Shown here in pieces: positions 18,527 to 26,177 of a stretch of DNA of 64,000 nt. The position numbers were made by a program, and so were the translations under genes. The notes below the pieces were generated by a model. It made no database searches and was not told where the DNA came from. It was given only the letters and a program-made list of their open reading frames with translations. This DNA is from UBA5072 sp963822145. GTDB lineage: Bacteria; Bacteroidota; Bacteroidia; Bacteroidales; UBA10428. Within the stretch, counting starts at the first letter, position 1. Each line of letters opens with the position of its first letter. Location of the stretch: contig CAWGGG010000001.1 of the NCBI GenBank assembly GCA_963822145.1, positions 868,001 through 932,000 of the forward strand. Reading direction: 5' to 3'.

Positions 18527-19797
18527 AGATCCAGGTCTACGGTAAAGATCCCGTACTGAGAATTCGTCCCCATCTCATACCCGGTAAAAAGTATCGTATT
18601 CCCGTTGAGCCATTCCAGCTTGCCCCAGTAGGTCAGCACATCGAACCGCCCGTCCCCGGTAACCTGGTGGTAGCGTTCTGATGCCGGCTCATACACCCAT
18701 ATCTGGCTGGATCCTGAACGCTCGCTGACAAAGGCAATTTTACTGAGATCAGGAGAAACGGCGGGGATAAATTCATTCCATGGCGATTGAATAACAGGTT
18801 CCGCCGCACCCCCGAGGGCCGGTATCCGGTAAATATCCATGTCCGTTCCGTCCTGGGAGGAACGATTGATGTAAATATAATTTGCATCGGGCGACCACAC
18901 AGGCCGCCCCAGAGCCAAATTCCCGTAATTCAATCCGCTTAGCTGCAGGTTATCCGACACCTGCGTCTTCTGTGAACCGTCGGCTGCCATCTTCCATATC
19001 TCAAACGTTCCGTGATGTCCGGCATCAGAGCTGTACACCACCCGGTTCCCGTCGGGTGAAAACTCCGGGTTGGAATTAAAATCATTTCCTGATGTTAATT
19101 TCGTGATGGTTCCGGTTAGCGGATCATAAACGGCGATCTGCTGGGGACGCTGACCATCAACGGAATACTCATGTTTATCGGTGCAAAAAACAATTCTTGA
19201 ATCCACTGGTGAACAGTCGGGAAAATACGCCGATGTATCCACCAGGTTGCTGGTATGGGAATCAATATCTAACGTAAAAAGAGCTGTAGCGCCAGACTGA
19301 CCGTTGTTCCAGGTGAAATTCCTGTTCATATAGACCATGGTGCCAGCATCGCCGGCCATCGATCCCGATTCCATGGAGGGATTCCCTGCTGCACCAAGCC
19401 GCACAACATTCTCTTTTTTCCCGGGGATTACCATGATCCTGTTGCTCATGACGTCCTCCAGAAAATAAGCGGTCGCCTTAACCTCAGCGTAATAAGAAGT
19501 GCCATTTTCCAGATTGTTGAGGGTTAAGGAATAATTACTGCCGTTTTTAACGGTTGCCACTTTTTCAAAGTGATCCGGACTTCCTTCGGCAAGATAAACT
19601 TCAAAAGCTTGTGGTTCACTGGTTGCCGGGGTCCAAAAATTCCAGAGCCACATGGGCCGGTACCATTGCAGGGTTATAGTACCATCATCCCGGGTTGCGG
19701 ACAGGGAAGGCGTCCAGAGCGGATAGTTTTCACTGATCTGATCTTCACAGGAAATCAAGAGGGCGGTAAATGTCAAGGCAGCTAGGAGCTTTTTCAT
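18523..19797 (-). CDS. PD40/TolB-like propeller lipoprotein with fibronectin type III domain
   Basis: 424 residues. The N-terminus is a lipoprotein signal (MKKLLAALTFTALLISC). A fibronectin type III-like domain follows (about residues 30-125; SYYAEVKATAYF). The rest is a PD40 beta-propeller with repeated SPDGNRVVYSSD, SPDANYIYINRSS and SPDLSKIAFVSERSG segments. It is probably a surface or periplasmic binding/scaffold protein; no enzymatic residues are seen. Confidence 0.82.
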   Translation of the reverse strand: MKKLLAALTFTALLISCEDQISENYPLWTPSLSATRDDGTITLQWYRPMWLWNFWTPATSEPQAFEVYLAEGSPDHFEKVATVKNGSNYSLTLNNLENGTSYYAEVKATAYFLEDVMSNRIMVIPGKKENVVRLGAAGNPSMESGSMAGDAGTMVYMNRNFTWNNGQSGATALFTLDIDSHTSNLVDTSAYFPDCSPVDSRIVFCTDKHEYSVDGQRPQQIAVYDPLTGTITKLTSGNDFNSNPEFSPDGNRVVYSSDAGHHGTFEIWKMAADGSQKTQVSDNLQLSGLNYGNLALGRPVWSPDANYIYINRSSQDGTDMDIYRIPALGGAAEPVIQSPWNEFIPAVSPDLSKIAFVSERSGSSQIWVYEPASERYHQVTGDGRFDVLTYWGKLEWLNGNTILFTGYEMGTNSQYGIFTVDLDL

Positions 19798-19867
19798 CTG
19801 AAAAGTATTGTATTCATCTGATGAAAAAATACAGAAAGGGTTGCGCCCTTGTTCTTTTTTTTTAAAA

Positions 19868-19912
19868 AACTAACTTTTTAGTTGCATAACTAAATATTTA
19901 GTTGTATATTTG
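19868..19912 (+). promoter_or_regulatory. Promoter with two tandem BlaI-type operators
   Basis: TTG (19882-19884), a 20-base spacer, and TATATTTG (19905-19912) form a Bacteroidota promoter. The 16-bp palindrome AACTAAATATTTAGTT (19888-19903) fills the spacer. A second copy, AACTAACTTTTTAGTT (19868-19883), lies exactly 20 bp upstream and covers the -33 box. Bound BlaI-family dimers would block polymerase, so autorepression of the downstream pair is likely. Confidence 0.75.
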
Positions 19913-19930
19913 ATCAGCCATTCAATCTCC

Positions 19931-20321
19931 ATGGAAATGAAAGACGAAAAACTTGAACTTACCCGGGCCGAAGAGGAGATCATGCAGATCCTCTGGGAGA
20001 TAAAAAAGGGGTTTGTCAGGAACATCGTGGAAAGGTTCCCCGATCCCAAGCCGGCTTACAACACGGTATCCACCATTGTGAGGATACTGGAGAACAAAGG
20101 ATTCGTTGAACCATACTGCCTACGGGAAAACCCATGAATATTTTCCCCTGATGCAAAAGGACGAATACCGTAAACAATACCTCAACACCCTGCTCAACAA
20201 TTACTTTGGCGGTTCATTCCGGCAGCTGGCCTCCTTCTTTATCAAACATGAGAAAATGGACATCCGGGAAATGGAAGAGGTATTGCACCTGATGAAAAAA
20301 GAACAGGATAAGAAACCCTAA
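19931..20321 (+). pseudogene. BlaI/MecI-family repressor, frameshifted
   Basis: The first frame (MEMKDEKLELTRAEEEIM..., ending 20137) gives the winged-helix domain of a BlaI/MecI/CopY repressor. At 20111-20112 one extra C shifts the frame; removing it joins GFVE to HTAYGKTHEYFP and continues to the stop at 20321, a normal ~129-residue family member. The second frame carries the C-terminal dimerisation/cleavage region (SFRQLASFFIKH). Family members bind inverted repeats and are cleaved or released when the BlaR1 partner signals. As written, the product is a truncated 68-residue protein. Real mutation and consensus error are both possible. Confidence 0.8.
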
Positions 20322-20333
20322 AACCGAAACAGC

Positions 20334-21591
20334 ATGACACCCTTTATACTCTACCAACTGAAAGCAGGGATCTGTCTCATGCTTTTCACCGGACTGTATT
20401 ACACCCTGTTCCGGAAGGAAACCTTCCACCGCTTTAACCGGTTTTACCTGCTGGGATCTCTGCTTGCTTGCTGCAGTGATCCCTGCCGTTCACCTGCCGG
20501 GATTCTCCGGTGGCAACCCGCTTTTGCCGGTCAGAATCATTAAAGCGGTAACAGTATATGCCGGCCAGGTTACAACAGACAATACTTCAGAACTGAAGTC
20601 TGGTACACTCTTAATTTTGGTGTATGGCAGCATGACCTTATTGTTTACCGGTTACCTGCTGGCGCAGCTGATCCACCTGGGCCTGCTGGCTTTCCGTTGC
20701 GAAAATGCCCGATGGAATGATTTCCGTCTGGTGATCCTGCCGGATAAGAGCCATTCCTTTTCATTTTTCAACTTCATTTTCCTCAGTTTGCCGGCCGGAG
20801 AAAAACCCGGGCAGAGTCCGGTTCTCTTCCATGAAATGGCCCATGCCCGGCAATGGCATTCCCTGGATATCCTGCTGATCCAGATTATAAAAATATTTCA
20901 ATGGTTCAATCCATTTGTCTACCTGACTGAAAAAGCCTTACAAGAAACCCACGAGTACCTGGCGGATGCTGCCGTTTTGGAGCAGGACGGAGAGCCCGGC
21001 AGGTATCGTCTGCTCCTGCTTACCCAGGTTTTTGGGTTACAACCCGGGATTTTTAACTTTTTTAATCATTCACTCATTAAAAACCGTCTCACCATGATGA
21101 CAAAAGAAAAATCCCCTTTGCGCAACCGGTTCAAATACCTGGCTGCGCTGCCCCTGGTGCTTTTGCTGGGGCTTGTGATGTGCTGCAACAGGAATAAGCC
21201 CGAAGCACTGGCGCCACCGCCGCCGCCTCCTCCACCGCCTCCGACGGAAGAAATAACAACAGCTGAAAATGAACCTGCCTTCATTGAAGTAGATGAACAG
21301 GCTACTTTTCAGGGAGGTGATTTTCTTAAATTCCGCGAATGGGTGCAGAAAAGCGTAGTCTACCCGGAAGAAGCTATCAAAAAGGGCATATCTGGCAAAG
21401 TTATGCTTCAGTTTGCCGTTAATTCCAGCGGGAAGGTATGTGATATAAAAATACTGAGGGGCGTTGATCCTATGCTGGATAAAGAAACCATTAGAGTTTT
21501 GGAATTATCCCCCGATTGGGTGCCGGCAAAAAAGGCAGGGTCGAATGTCAAACAGCAGTTCGTTATGCCAGTGGTTTTTGCATTGCAATAA
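20334..21591 (+). pseudogene. BlaR1-like M56 metallopeptidase with TonB C-terminal domain, frameshifted
   Basis: The start at 20334 opens a membrane segment (KAGICLMLFTGLYYTLFRKETF) that hits a stop at 20543. The remainder is read in another frame from about 20464 to 21591. The cause is a 4-bp tandem duplication (GCTTGCTT at 20462-20469); removing one unit restores LLGSLLLAAVIPAVHL-like continuity. The long fragment has the M56 zinc motif HEMAH, a downstream TM helix (YLAALPLVLLLGLVMCC), a run of ten prolines, and a TonB C-terminal domain (VYPEEAIKKGISGKVMLQF). It pairs with the repressor 12 bases upstream as a sensor-protease/repressor module. Confidence 0.8.
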
Positions 21592-21962
21592 TTGGTTTGA
21601 TATTGCAGGCAGAATCCGCCGTTCGGCCAAGGTTCCACCTCGGCCTGGCGTATTTTTCAGCGCAGTTCGGCCGAGGTTCTACCCATAGCCGTCAATTTAT
21701 GCCGCAGGAAAGAATTAATTATCACTTTACCTATTGCCTGGAGGGCATAAGGTATTATAGAAAGAAGTGTGAAATATCTCTAAATACCCTGGAGGGGTTA
21801 TGGTATAATTGCTTATCCCCTCCGGGGAAAATTGTCTATTGTCAAATTTATTTCTACATTACCTCAACCGCTCTGCGGTATTAATAATTCCCGATCGTTC
21901 GGCCGAGGTTCCACCTCGGCCGGGCATATTTTTTAGGCTATAGCCTGGATACATATCAATCA
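21592..21962. repeat. Repeat-rich intergenic region
   Basis: No gene is seen in these 371 bases. Two ~38-bp direct repeats (about 21620-21658 and 21896-21934) each contain the hairpin GGCC(G/A)AGGTTCCACCTCGGCC followed by a T-rich tail, and a partial copy lies at 21664-21684. The first copy could terminate the BlaI/BlaR1 transcript. Between them are two copies of a CCTGGAGGG-(C/G)-TWAKGGTAT-type unit (21737-21759 and 21787-21810) and a CCCCTCCGGGG palindrome at 21817-21827. Confidence 0.65.
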
Positions 21963-23042
21963 TCAATTCCTCACACCCTCCCCGCCAGCATCCGCATGAT
22001 AATACCGTAGATCCAGTCCACCTTCCCGGCCCATCCGCGAAGCAGCACCATCATGTAAACCAGCTTCCCGAATCGCCCCTTCAGGCTGAGTCCGTATGAC
22101 GTGTCCCTGCCGATCATGCGGCGGCAGTTCGAAGCCAGGAAACGCATCCGGTGGTGAACGGGTCACCAGGACGGCCAGGGGCCCGGGAATCTCATCGCCA
22201 AAATAATCCTCCAGCAGCTGCAGGGCCAAACCTACATGGCGTTCAGCCCATAACGTGCTGGCTATATTCCGGACGACAGCATAATCCAGCGTATTTTTTT
22301 TCAGTTGCAGGAAGGCCCTGATGTCCATCAGCCAGGCCAGTCGCGAAAACTGGTGCAGCGCCCCGTGGTAGCACAGGTACACAAAATAGGCCTCGTCGGG
22401 CAATACGGGAACGGGCGTTCCTTCCAGATCGAAGGGGATCAGGGCAGTCAGCAGGTCTTTGAAACGTCCCGCCGTGAGATACGTATTGGCTCCAGGCCGC
22501 ACATGGAGATCGATGGCACACTTCTGCTCCGGATTATAATAAGCGACTTCCCTTTTAGCCACCAGGAAAAGCCTCCGGGCCCAGGCCTTCTTATAGGTGT
22601 TCAGGTTGGAGCGGGTGTATCCCTGGCGGGTCAGCATGTCGTGGACAACCTGGAGGTCCCCTGCCCGGACAAGCAGGATATCGAGGTCCACCGACTCCTT
22701 CAGCGCTTCCCGTCCATAAACCATTCTGGAAAGCTGCGGCCCTTTGATACAGGCATAGCCGATGCCCTTTTCATTCAATACGCCTGCTATGCGCTTCATT
22801 TCCTGCAGCTGGCTGAGCGACCGCATGGCGGATTCACGGCACCGGTTACCGAGGCGGATCAGTTGCTCCACGGCAAACAATCCTTCCTGTTCCCGTGCAT
22901 ATTGCCACAACCGGTAGGCCACCCCATGCTTTTCTGCCAGCCCGATCAGCCTGCCGGCATCAAAGGTCCCGGGCCCGATCCTGAATCCGCTGCCTCCCCG
23001 CAACAGCCCCAGCAACAATCCTATTTCCCGCTCTTCCCTCAT
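21963..23042 (-). CDS. Nucleotidyltransferase-like protein (NTP_transf_5) of the lasso cluster; C-terminus frameshifted
   Basis: About 359 residues from the ATG at 23042. The family signature is clear: KGIGYACIKGPQLSRMVYGR...ESVDLDILLVRAGD, with the paired Asp of the nucleotidyltransferase fold, then YFVYLCYHGALHQFSRLAWLMDI. Such proteins often accompany lasso-peptide kinases and sulfotransferases; their exact role is unsettled. After about residue 295 the sequence becomes Pro/Gly/His-rich and unnatural. A one-base shift at 22151-22162 instead yields RMRFLASNCRRMIGRD... and a tail rich in large hydrophobics and arginines, ending at 21971. I infer that this is the original C-terminus. Confidence 0.8.
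   Translation of the reverse strand: MREEREIGLLLGLLRGGSGFRIGPGTFDAGRLIGLAEKHGVAYRLWQYAREQEGLFAVEQLIRLGNRCRESAMRSLSQLQEMKRIAGVLNEKGIGYACIKGPQLSRMVYGREALKESVDLDILLVRAGDLQVVHDMLTRQGYTRSNLNTYKKAWARRLFLVAKREVAYYNPEQKCAIDLHVRPGANTYLTAGRFKDLLTALIPFDLEGTPVPVLPDEAYFVYLCYHGALHQFSRLAWLMDIRAFLQLKKNTLDYAVVRNIASTLWAERHVGLALQLLEDYFGDEIPGPLAVLVTRSPPDAFPGFELPPHDRQGHVIRTQPEGAIREAGLHDGAASRMGREGGLDLRYYHADAGGEGVRN
22151..22162 (-). other. Probable frameshift site in the nucleotidyltransferase-like gene
   Basis: Shifting by one base here replaces an implausible 3' reading with about 60 residues of normal-looking protein (DTSYGLSLKGRFGKLVYMM, RGWAGKVDWIYG), followed by a stop at 21971-21973. Confidence 0.55.
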
Positions 23043-23046
23043 CACT

Positions 23047-23074
23047 CCTCACTTCTTCCTCCTCACTTCTTCCT
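23047..23074. repeat. 14-bp direct repeat just upstream of the nucleotidyltransferase start
   Basis: Two perfect tandem copies of a 14-bp unit; on the minus strand it reads AGGAAGAAGTGAGG. They lie immediately before GAGTGATG, the start region of the nucleotidyltransferase gene, and provide purine-rich, ribosome-binding-like sequence, unusual for this window. Confidence 0.55.
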
Positions 23075-23076
23075 CC

Positions 23077-23366
23077 TTACTCCTTACTATAATAAAGCAT
23101 CATCATCAGATATTCATAAAACGCCCCCGACATCAAGTAATTCATATTTTCCGGATAAGGTTTTACCAGCCAGTCATACCACTTCGGGAAATTTTAGAAA
23201 AATCAAGGATCCTGTTCAAGTAATCCGAACCAGAACAGGAAGTGACCAGGTTCAGGATCAGTTCCCGTTCCGTTACAAGACTATAATGGGACTGGGGAAT
23301 GGTTGTTCCGGATTTATCATCCCGCTGCCAGATGGTCTCCGGTACAAAACGTGGACATAGCTTGCC
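23077..23366 (-). pseudogene. Detached C-terminal part of the lasso cyclase
   Basis: After dropping one base in the A4 run at 23346-23349, the minus strand reads FRQAMSTF then VPETIWQRDDKSGTTIPQ, the conserved asparagine-synthetase C-terminal segment. That frame stops at 23163, but a second shift at about 23189-23195 continues it as FPKWYDWLVKPYPENMNYLM and on to a TAA at 23077-23079. Restoring both gives a cyclase of about 630 residues, typical for the family. The coding quality after both shifts is strong evidence that they are indels and not a natural end. Confidence 0.8.
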
Positions 23367-24969
23367 TGAACACATAACGGTTTATCCCGTGATGCTGTTT
23401 CATCCAAGGCGGAAAGGCCAGGGAGGTTTCCACAAGGTCGATATCCAGCAGGGGATATCGGTATTCTATTCCATATTGTGCGGCTGCAGTATAGCAGTAT
23501 TCGATGCGTTGAGGCAGATGATCTAAAAGGAGCCGGGCATATTGCCGAAGATTCAGCCTTTCCAGCCAAGGTTTTTTGTATTTATCGCTCAGACGCTGCC
23601 TCAACCGGAAATTTTGGGAAAAATCCAGTTGCAACGGCAGACTGGCATACCGTTTGTCTAACAACTCCTCTGTAAATACTCCCGTTTTGTACAATGGTCG
23701 ATGAAAGTGGGAGGCCAGGTATTTGGCAACCAGCCATGCTGGTTTTAATATGGATTTTAAAGTAAACTCCTTAAAAAACAGCTCATCTCGAATCACTTGC
23801 CACTGCTGTTCGTTGATAAGTTCGCTCCAGGGAAGGGCTACACGGGAAGAAACTAGTTCATCCCCGCCGAAACCCGAGAGCAGCACTTTCACCTCCTTTT
23901 CACCTGCTGCTTCGAAAATACCCTGGTTGAAGATGCTGTAATTCTGCTGAATAAAGCATCCCTGGATGTCTAATGAATGCTTTAGCAATTCAGGGATTGG
24001 CATCAGCAGCCTGTCGACTTCCACCCGGTTTATAGGTCGGAAGGCCGTCATGGCAGCAATATATACCCGCTCATCCTTGAATTCGGTTTCCTTTCCCTGA
24101 GGATAAACATTCGAAAAGGCTGTAAAGGAGACGGTATCGCATAGGCCAAAGGAGGCTGCAATACCACATATAGTCGAAGAGTCAAGCCCCCCACTCAACT
24201 CCGCACCCAGGTAAGCAATCCCTTCACACCGGCAGGTAACGGCCTGAACCAGCTTTTCACGAAACAACTGAATGTAATCTTCTTCTCTATCAAACCGTAT
24301 TTTCTTGTTCAAATCCGCAGACCAGTAAGGTGATTCCTCCGAACTGTCAATGGTATGACGCAGGTAATGTCCCGGTTTCAGCCGGAAGGTCTTTTCAAAA
24401 GGGGCCTTTCCTTTTTCTGTTTTTGCAGTTATCAGGGTATCGAGCAGGTATTCCTCCCGTATGGGCGGCTTATGTGGGAAGGCGGCAATCACATACCGCA
24501 GCTCCGATGCAAATATAAATTCCTGGCCGGTGAAGGCATAGAACAGGGGCCTGACGCCCAGCGGATCCCTGCCGCAGAAGACCTCACCGGTCTCCGTGTT
24601 AAAAATGACAAAGGCAAAATCACCATACAGGTGCTGCACGCATTGCTCCCCCCATTTCAAATACGCCTCCAGGATCAACGCTGCATCACTCCCCCCCTCT
24701 CCCCCTCTCCCTATCTTCCCCAGAAGCTCTTCCCTTTTATACAAACACGCATCCGCCACAATGCACCATTCCCCGGAAACCGCCATGGTGTCTTCGCCAC
24801 GAACCAGCGGGTTTTCGACAGCGACAGCCGCTGCCATGAAGAAGCCTCTCCCGCCAGACTCAATAATCCGGCGCGGCTTCACATAGTGAGCCGCTCCTTT
24901 CATCCTGCCGGTCATTTCCTGATCCGGCTGCTGCAGGCGTGTATTCAATATTCCGAAAATGGGAGGCAC
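23317..24969 (-). CDS. Lasso-peptide macrolactam synthetase (C protein, asparagine-synthetase-like); frameshifted 3' end
   Basis: 550 residues as read. The N-terminal domain is a class II glutamine-amidotransferase fold without the catalytic cysteine (residue 2 is Pro), as expected for lasso cyclases that activate a side-chain carboxylate instead of using glutamine ammonia. The synthetase domain has the ATP PP-loop LGAELSGGLDSSTICG, the LLSGFGGDEL motif, and EYRYPLLDIDLVE. The GTG start at 24969 is fixed by an in-frame TAA directly upstream. The frame ends early at 23317. Two small indels hide a further ~85 residues that reach 23077. It is divergent from the kinase gene. Confidence 0.88.
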   Translation of the reverse strand: MPPIFGILNTRLQQPDQEMTGRMKGAAHYVKPRRIIESGGRGFFMAAAVAVENPLVRGEDTMAVSGEWCIVADACLYKREELLGKIGRGGEGGSDAALILEAYLKWGEQCVQHLYGDFAFVIFNTETGEVFCGRDPLGVRPLFYAFTGQEFIFASELRYVIAAFPHKPPIREEYLLDTLITAKTEKGKAPFEKTFRLKPGHYLRHTIDSSEESPYWSADLNKKIRFDREEDYIQLFREKLVQAVTCRCEGIAYLGAELSGGLDSSTICGIAASFGLCDTVSFTAFSNVYPQGKETEFKDERVYIAAMTAFRPINRVEVDRLLMPIPELLKHSLDIQGCFIQQNYSIFNQGIFEAAGEKEVKVLLSGFGGDELVSSRVALPWSELINEQQWQVIRDELFFKEFTLKSILKPAWLVAKYLASHFHRPLYKTGVFTEELLDKRYASLPLQLDFSQNFRLRQRLSDKYKKPWLERLNLRQYARLLLDHLPQRIEYCYTAAAQYGIEYRYPLLDIDLVETSLAFPPWMKQHHGINRYVFRQAMSTFCTGDHLAAG

Positions 24970-25043
24970 TTATTTAAATATTAATTACTCCAAATTAAGT
25001 AATTTCCGGAGAATAATTGTCATGCAGCTTGTCCGCACACTGT

Positions 25044-25059
25044 CGCTGAAGCTTCAGCG
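25044..25059. repeat. Perfect 16-bp palindrome CGCTGAAGCTTCAGCG
   Basis: It lies in the 24970-25259 gap between the divergent cyclase and kinase genes, next to a second GGCG...GGCG-rich stretch. It could be a REP-like element or an operator. The surrounding gap otherwise holds the octamer array at 25092-25166 and an AT-rich cyclase upstream region. Confidence 0.5.
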
Positions 25060-25091
25060 TAGGCGCCCGAAGCCTTGGCGGAGGAGGGTCA

Positions 25092-25166
25092 TGCAGTCGT
25101 GCGGTCGTGCAGTCTTGCAGTCTTGCAGTCGTGCAGTCGTGCGGTCGTGCAGTCTTGCAGTCGAGC
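25092..25166. repeat. Octamer tandem array (GTCKTGCR)n
   Basis: About nine consecutive 8-bp units (GTCGTGCG, GTCGTGCA, GTCTTGCA and variants) lie between the divergent cyclase and kinase genes. The unit is the reverse complement of the array at 6334-6376. Confidence 0.8.
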
Positions 25167-25247
25167 AACTAACTATTCCACCGTTCCACTGTTCCACTTT
25201 TCATTGTTCACTTTTCACTATTCACTTTTCCCTATCCATTGTTTTCC

Positions 25248-25255
25248 TACTTTTG
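25248..25255 (+). promoter_or_regulatory. -7 box TACTTTTG next to the kinase start codon
   Basis: A perfect TAnnTTTG box ends four bases before the ATG at 25260. The -33 region is only T-rich (25226-25229, 18-base spacing). Transcription would start at or next to the ATG, giving a leaderless or nearly leaderless mRNA. Confidence 0.45.
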
Positions 25256-25259
25256 CATT

Positions 25260-26177
25260 ATGTACAACAATCCCACATATTGTTACCGTGCCTTCAGCCT
25301 CAGTATCGTATCGGATTTCCCGGTGACCGGGTTTGAACCGGCACCTGTAAATGTTCCCGATGTTACGATCCGCGAGGGTGAAGTGCCGGAGACCCTGGAA
25401 CGCGTGATCAACAGCGGGGTATTGTACCAGTCGAACGACAAAGAATTTCTGCTGCGCGTCGATAACGTGGCAGCCTATTACGTGCGGAACGGCAATGAAA
25501 TTACGGTGAAGCGTCTGGGTCAGGTCGCTGCCGGGGAAGTCTCCGCTTTCCTGATCGGCACCTCCTTTGGTGCCCTGCTGCACCAGCGCAGGTTGCTGCC
25601 ACTGCATGCCTGTACAGTAGTTTATAACAATCAGTGTTTACTTTTCGCCGGAAAATCGGGCGTCGGGAAATCAACCCTGGCGGCAGCCCTGATCCAGCAT
25701 GGAGGCACGCTGGTGGCCGACGACATTTCAGTGATCGATTTCTCTGTTGAATTGCCAGCGGTTTACCCGGCATTTCCCTATCTGAAGATCTGGGAGGACA
25801 GCTTGGCTCACTTGGGCCTGTCTTCGGCGCAACTTGAACCAGTCCGCGGGGAACTGAAGAAATACTACCTTCCGGTGCAGCAATTCTCAAAGGTCTCAGT
25901 TGTATTAGATCAAATTTTTTTGCTAATCAATCATAACCTGCCGGAAATTGAAATTAAGCCCGTCCAAGGCGTGGACAAATTCCGGGCATTGAAAAAAAAC
26001 ACCTACCTGTTTAGTGGAATCCCTAACACCGGTCTTGAAAAAAATCACTTTCAACTGGCCAATCAGCTAGTCGGCAGTATACCCATAAATGTTCTTACAC
26101 GACCAAATGGTGGTTTTAATACAGATAAGCTGGTACAGCGTGTATCGGAGTACCTAAACTACCTCGCCCATGGATGA
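25260..26177 (+). CDS. HPr-kinase-like lasso-peptide kinase
   Basis: 305 residues from the ATG at 25260 (MYNNPTYCYRAFSLSIVSDF, a typical family start). The Walker A loop GKSGVGKST lies at residues 131-139, preceded by LPLHACTV and followed by GGTLVADDISVID. The N-terminal HPr-kinase regulatory domain is replaced by a short domain, as in the stand-alone kinases of lasso-peptide clusters. These phosphorylate the C-terminal serine of the precursor, as known for the paeninodin kinase. It overlaps the sulfotransferase gene by eight bases. A role in catabolite control is unlikely given the neighbours and architecture. Confidence 0.85.
   Translation: MYNNPTYCYRAFSLSIVSDFPVTGFEPAPVNVPDVTIREGEVPETLERVINSGVLYQSNDKEFLLRVDNVAAYYVRNGNEITVKRLGQVAAGEVSAFLIGTSFGALLHQRRLLPLHACTVVYNNQCLLFAGKSGVGKSTLAAALIQHGGTLVADDISVIDFSVELPAVYPAFPYLKIWEDSLAHLGLSSAQLEPVRGELKKYYLPVQQFSKVSVVLDQIFLLINHNLPEIEIKPVQGVDKFRALKKNTYLFSGIPNTGLEKNHFQLANQLVGSIPINVLTRPNGGFNTDKLVQRVSEYLNYLAHG

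Noticed and set aside
20105..20137. Programmed frameshift in the BlaI homologue
   Set aside because: The site is an ordinary GAACCATAC with no slippery heptamer or stimulatory structure, and the neighbouring gene is broken by an unrelated 4-bp duplication.
23317..24969. Primary-metabolism asparagine synthetase
   Set aside because: The glutaminase Cys at position 2 is absent and the neighbours are lasso B1, B2, precursor and kinase genes.
25092..25166. Tandem array as a CRISPR array
   Set aside because: Units are 8 bp with no spacers between them and no cas genes are near; it is a simple tandem repeat.
25260..26177. HPr kinase/phosphorylase for carbon catabolite control
   Set aside because: No HPr or PTS gene nearby, the usual N-terminal regulatory domain is missing, and it sits in a lasso-peptide cluster with a sulfotransferase and B1/B2.
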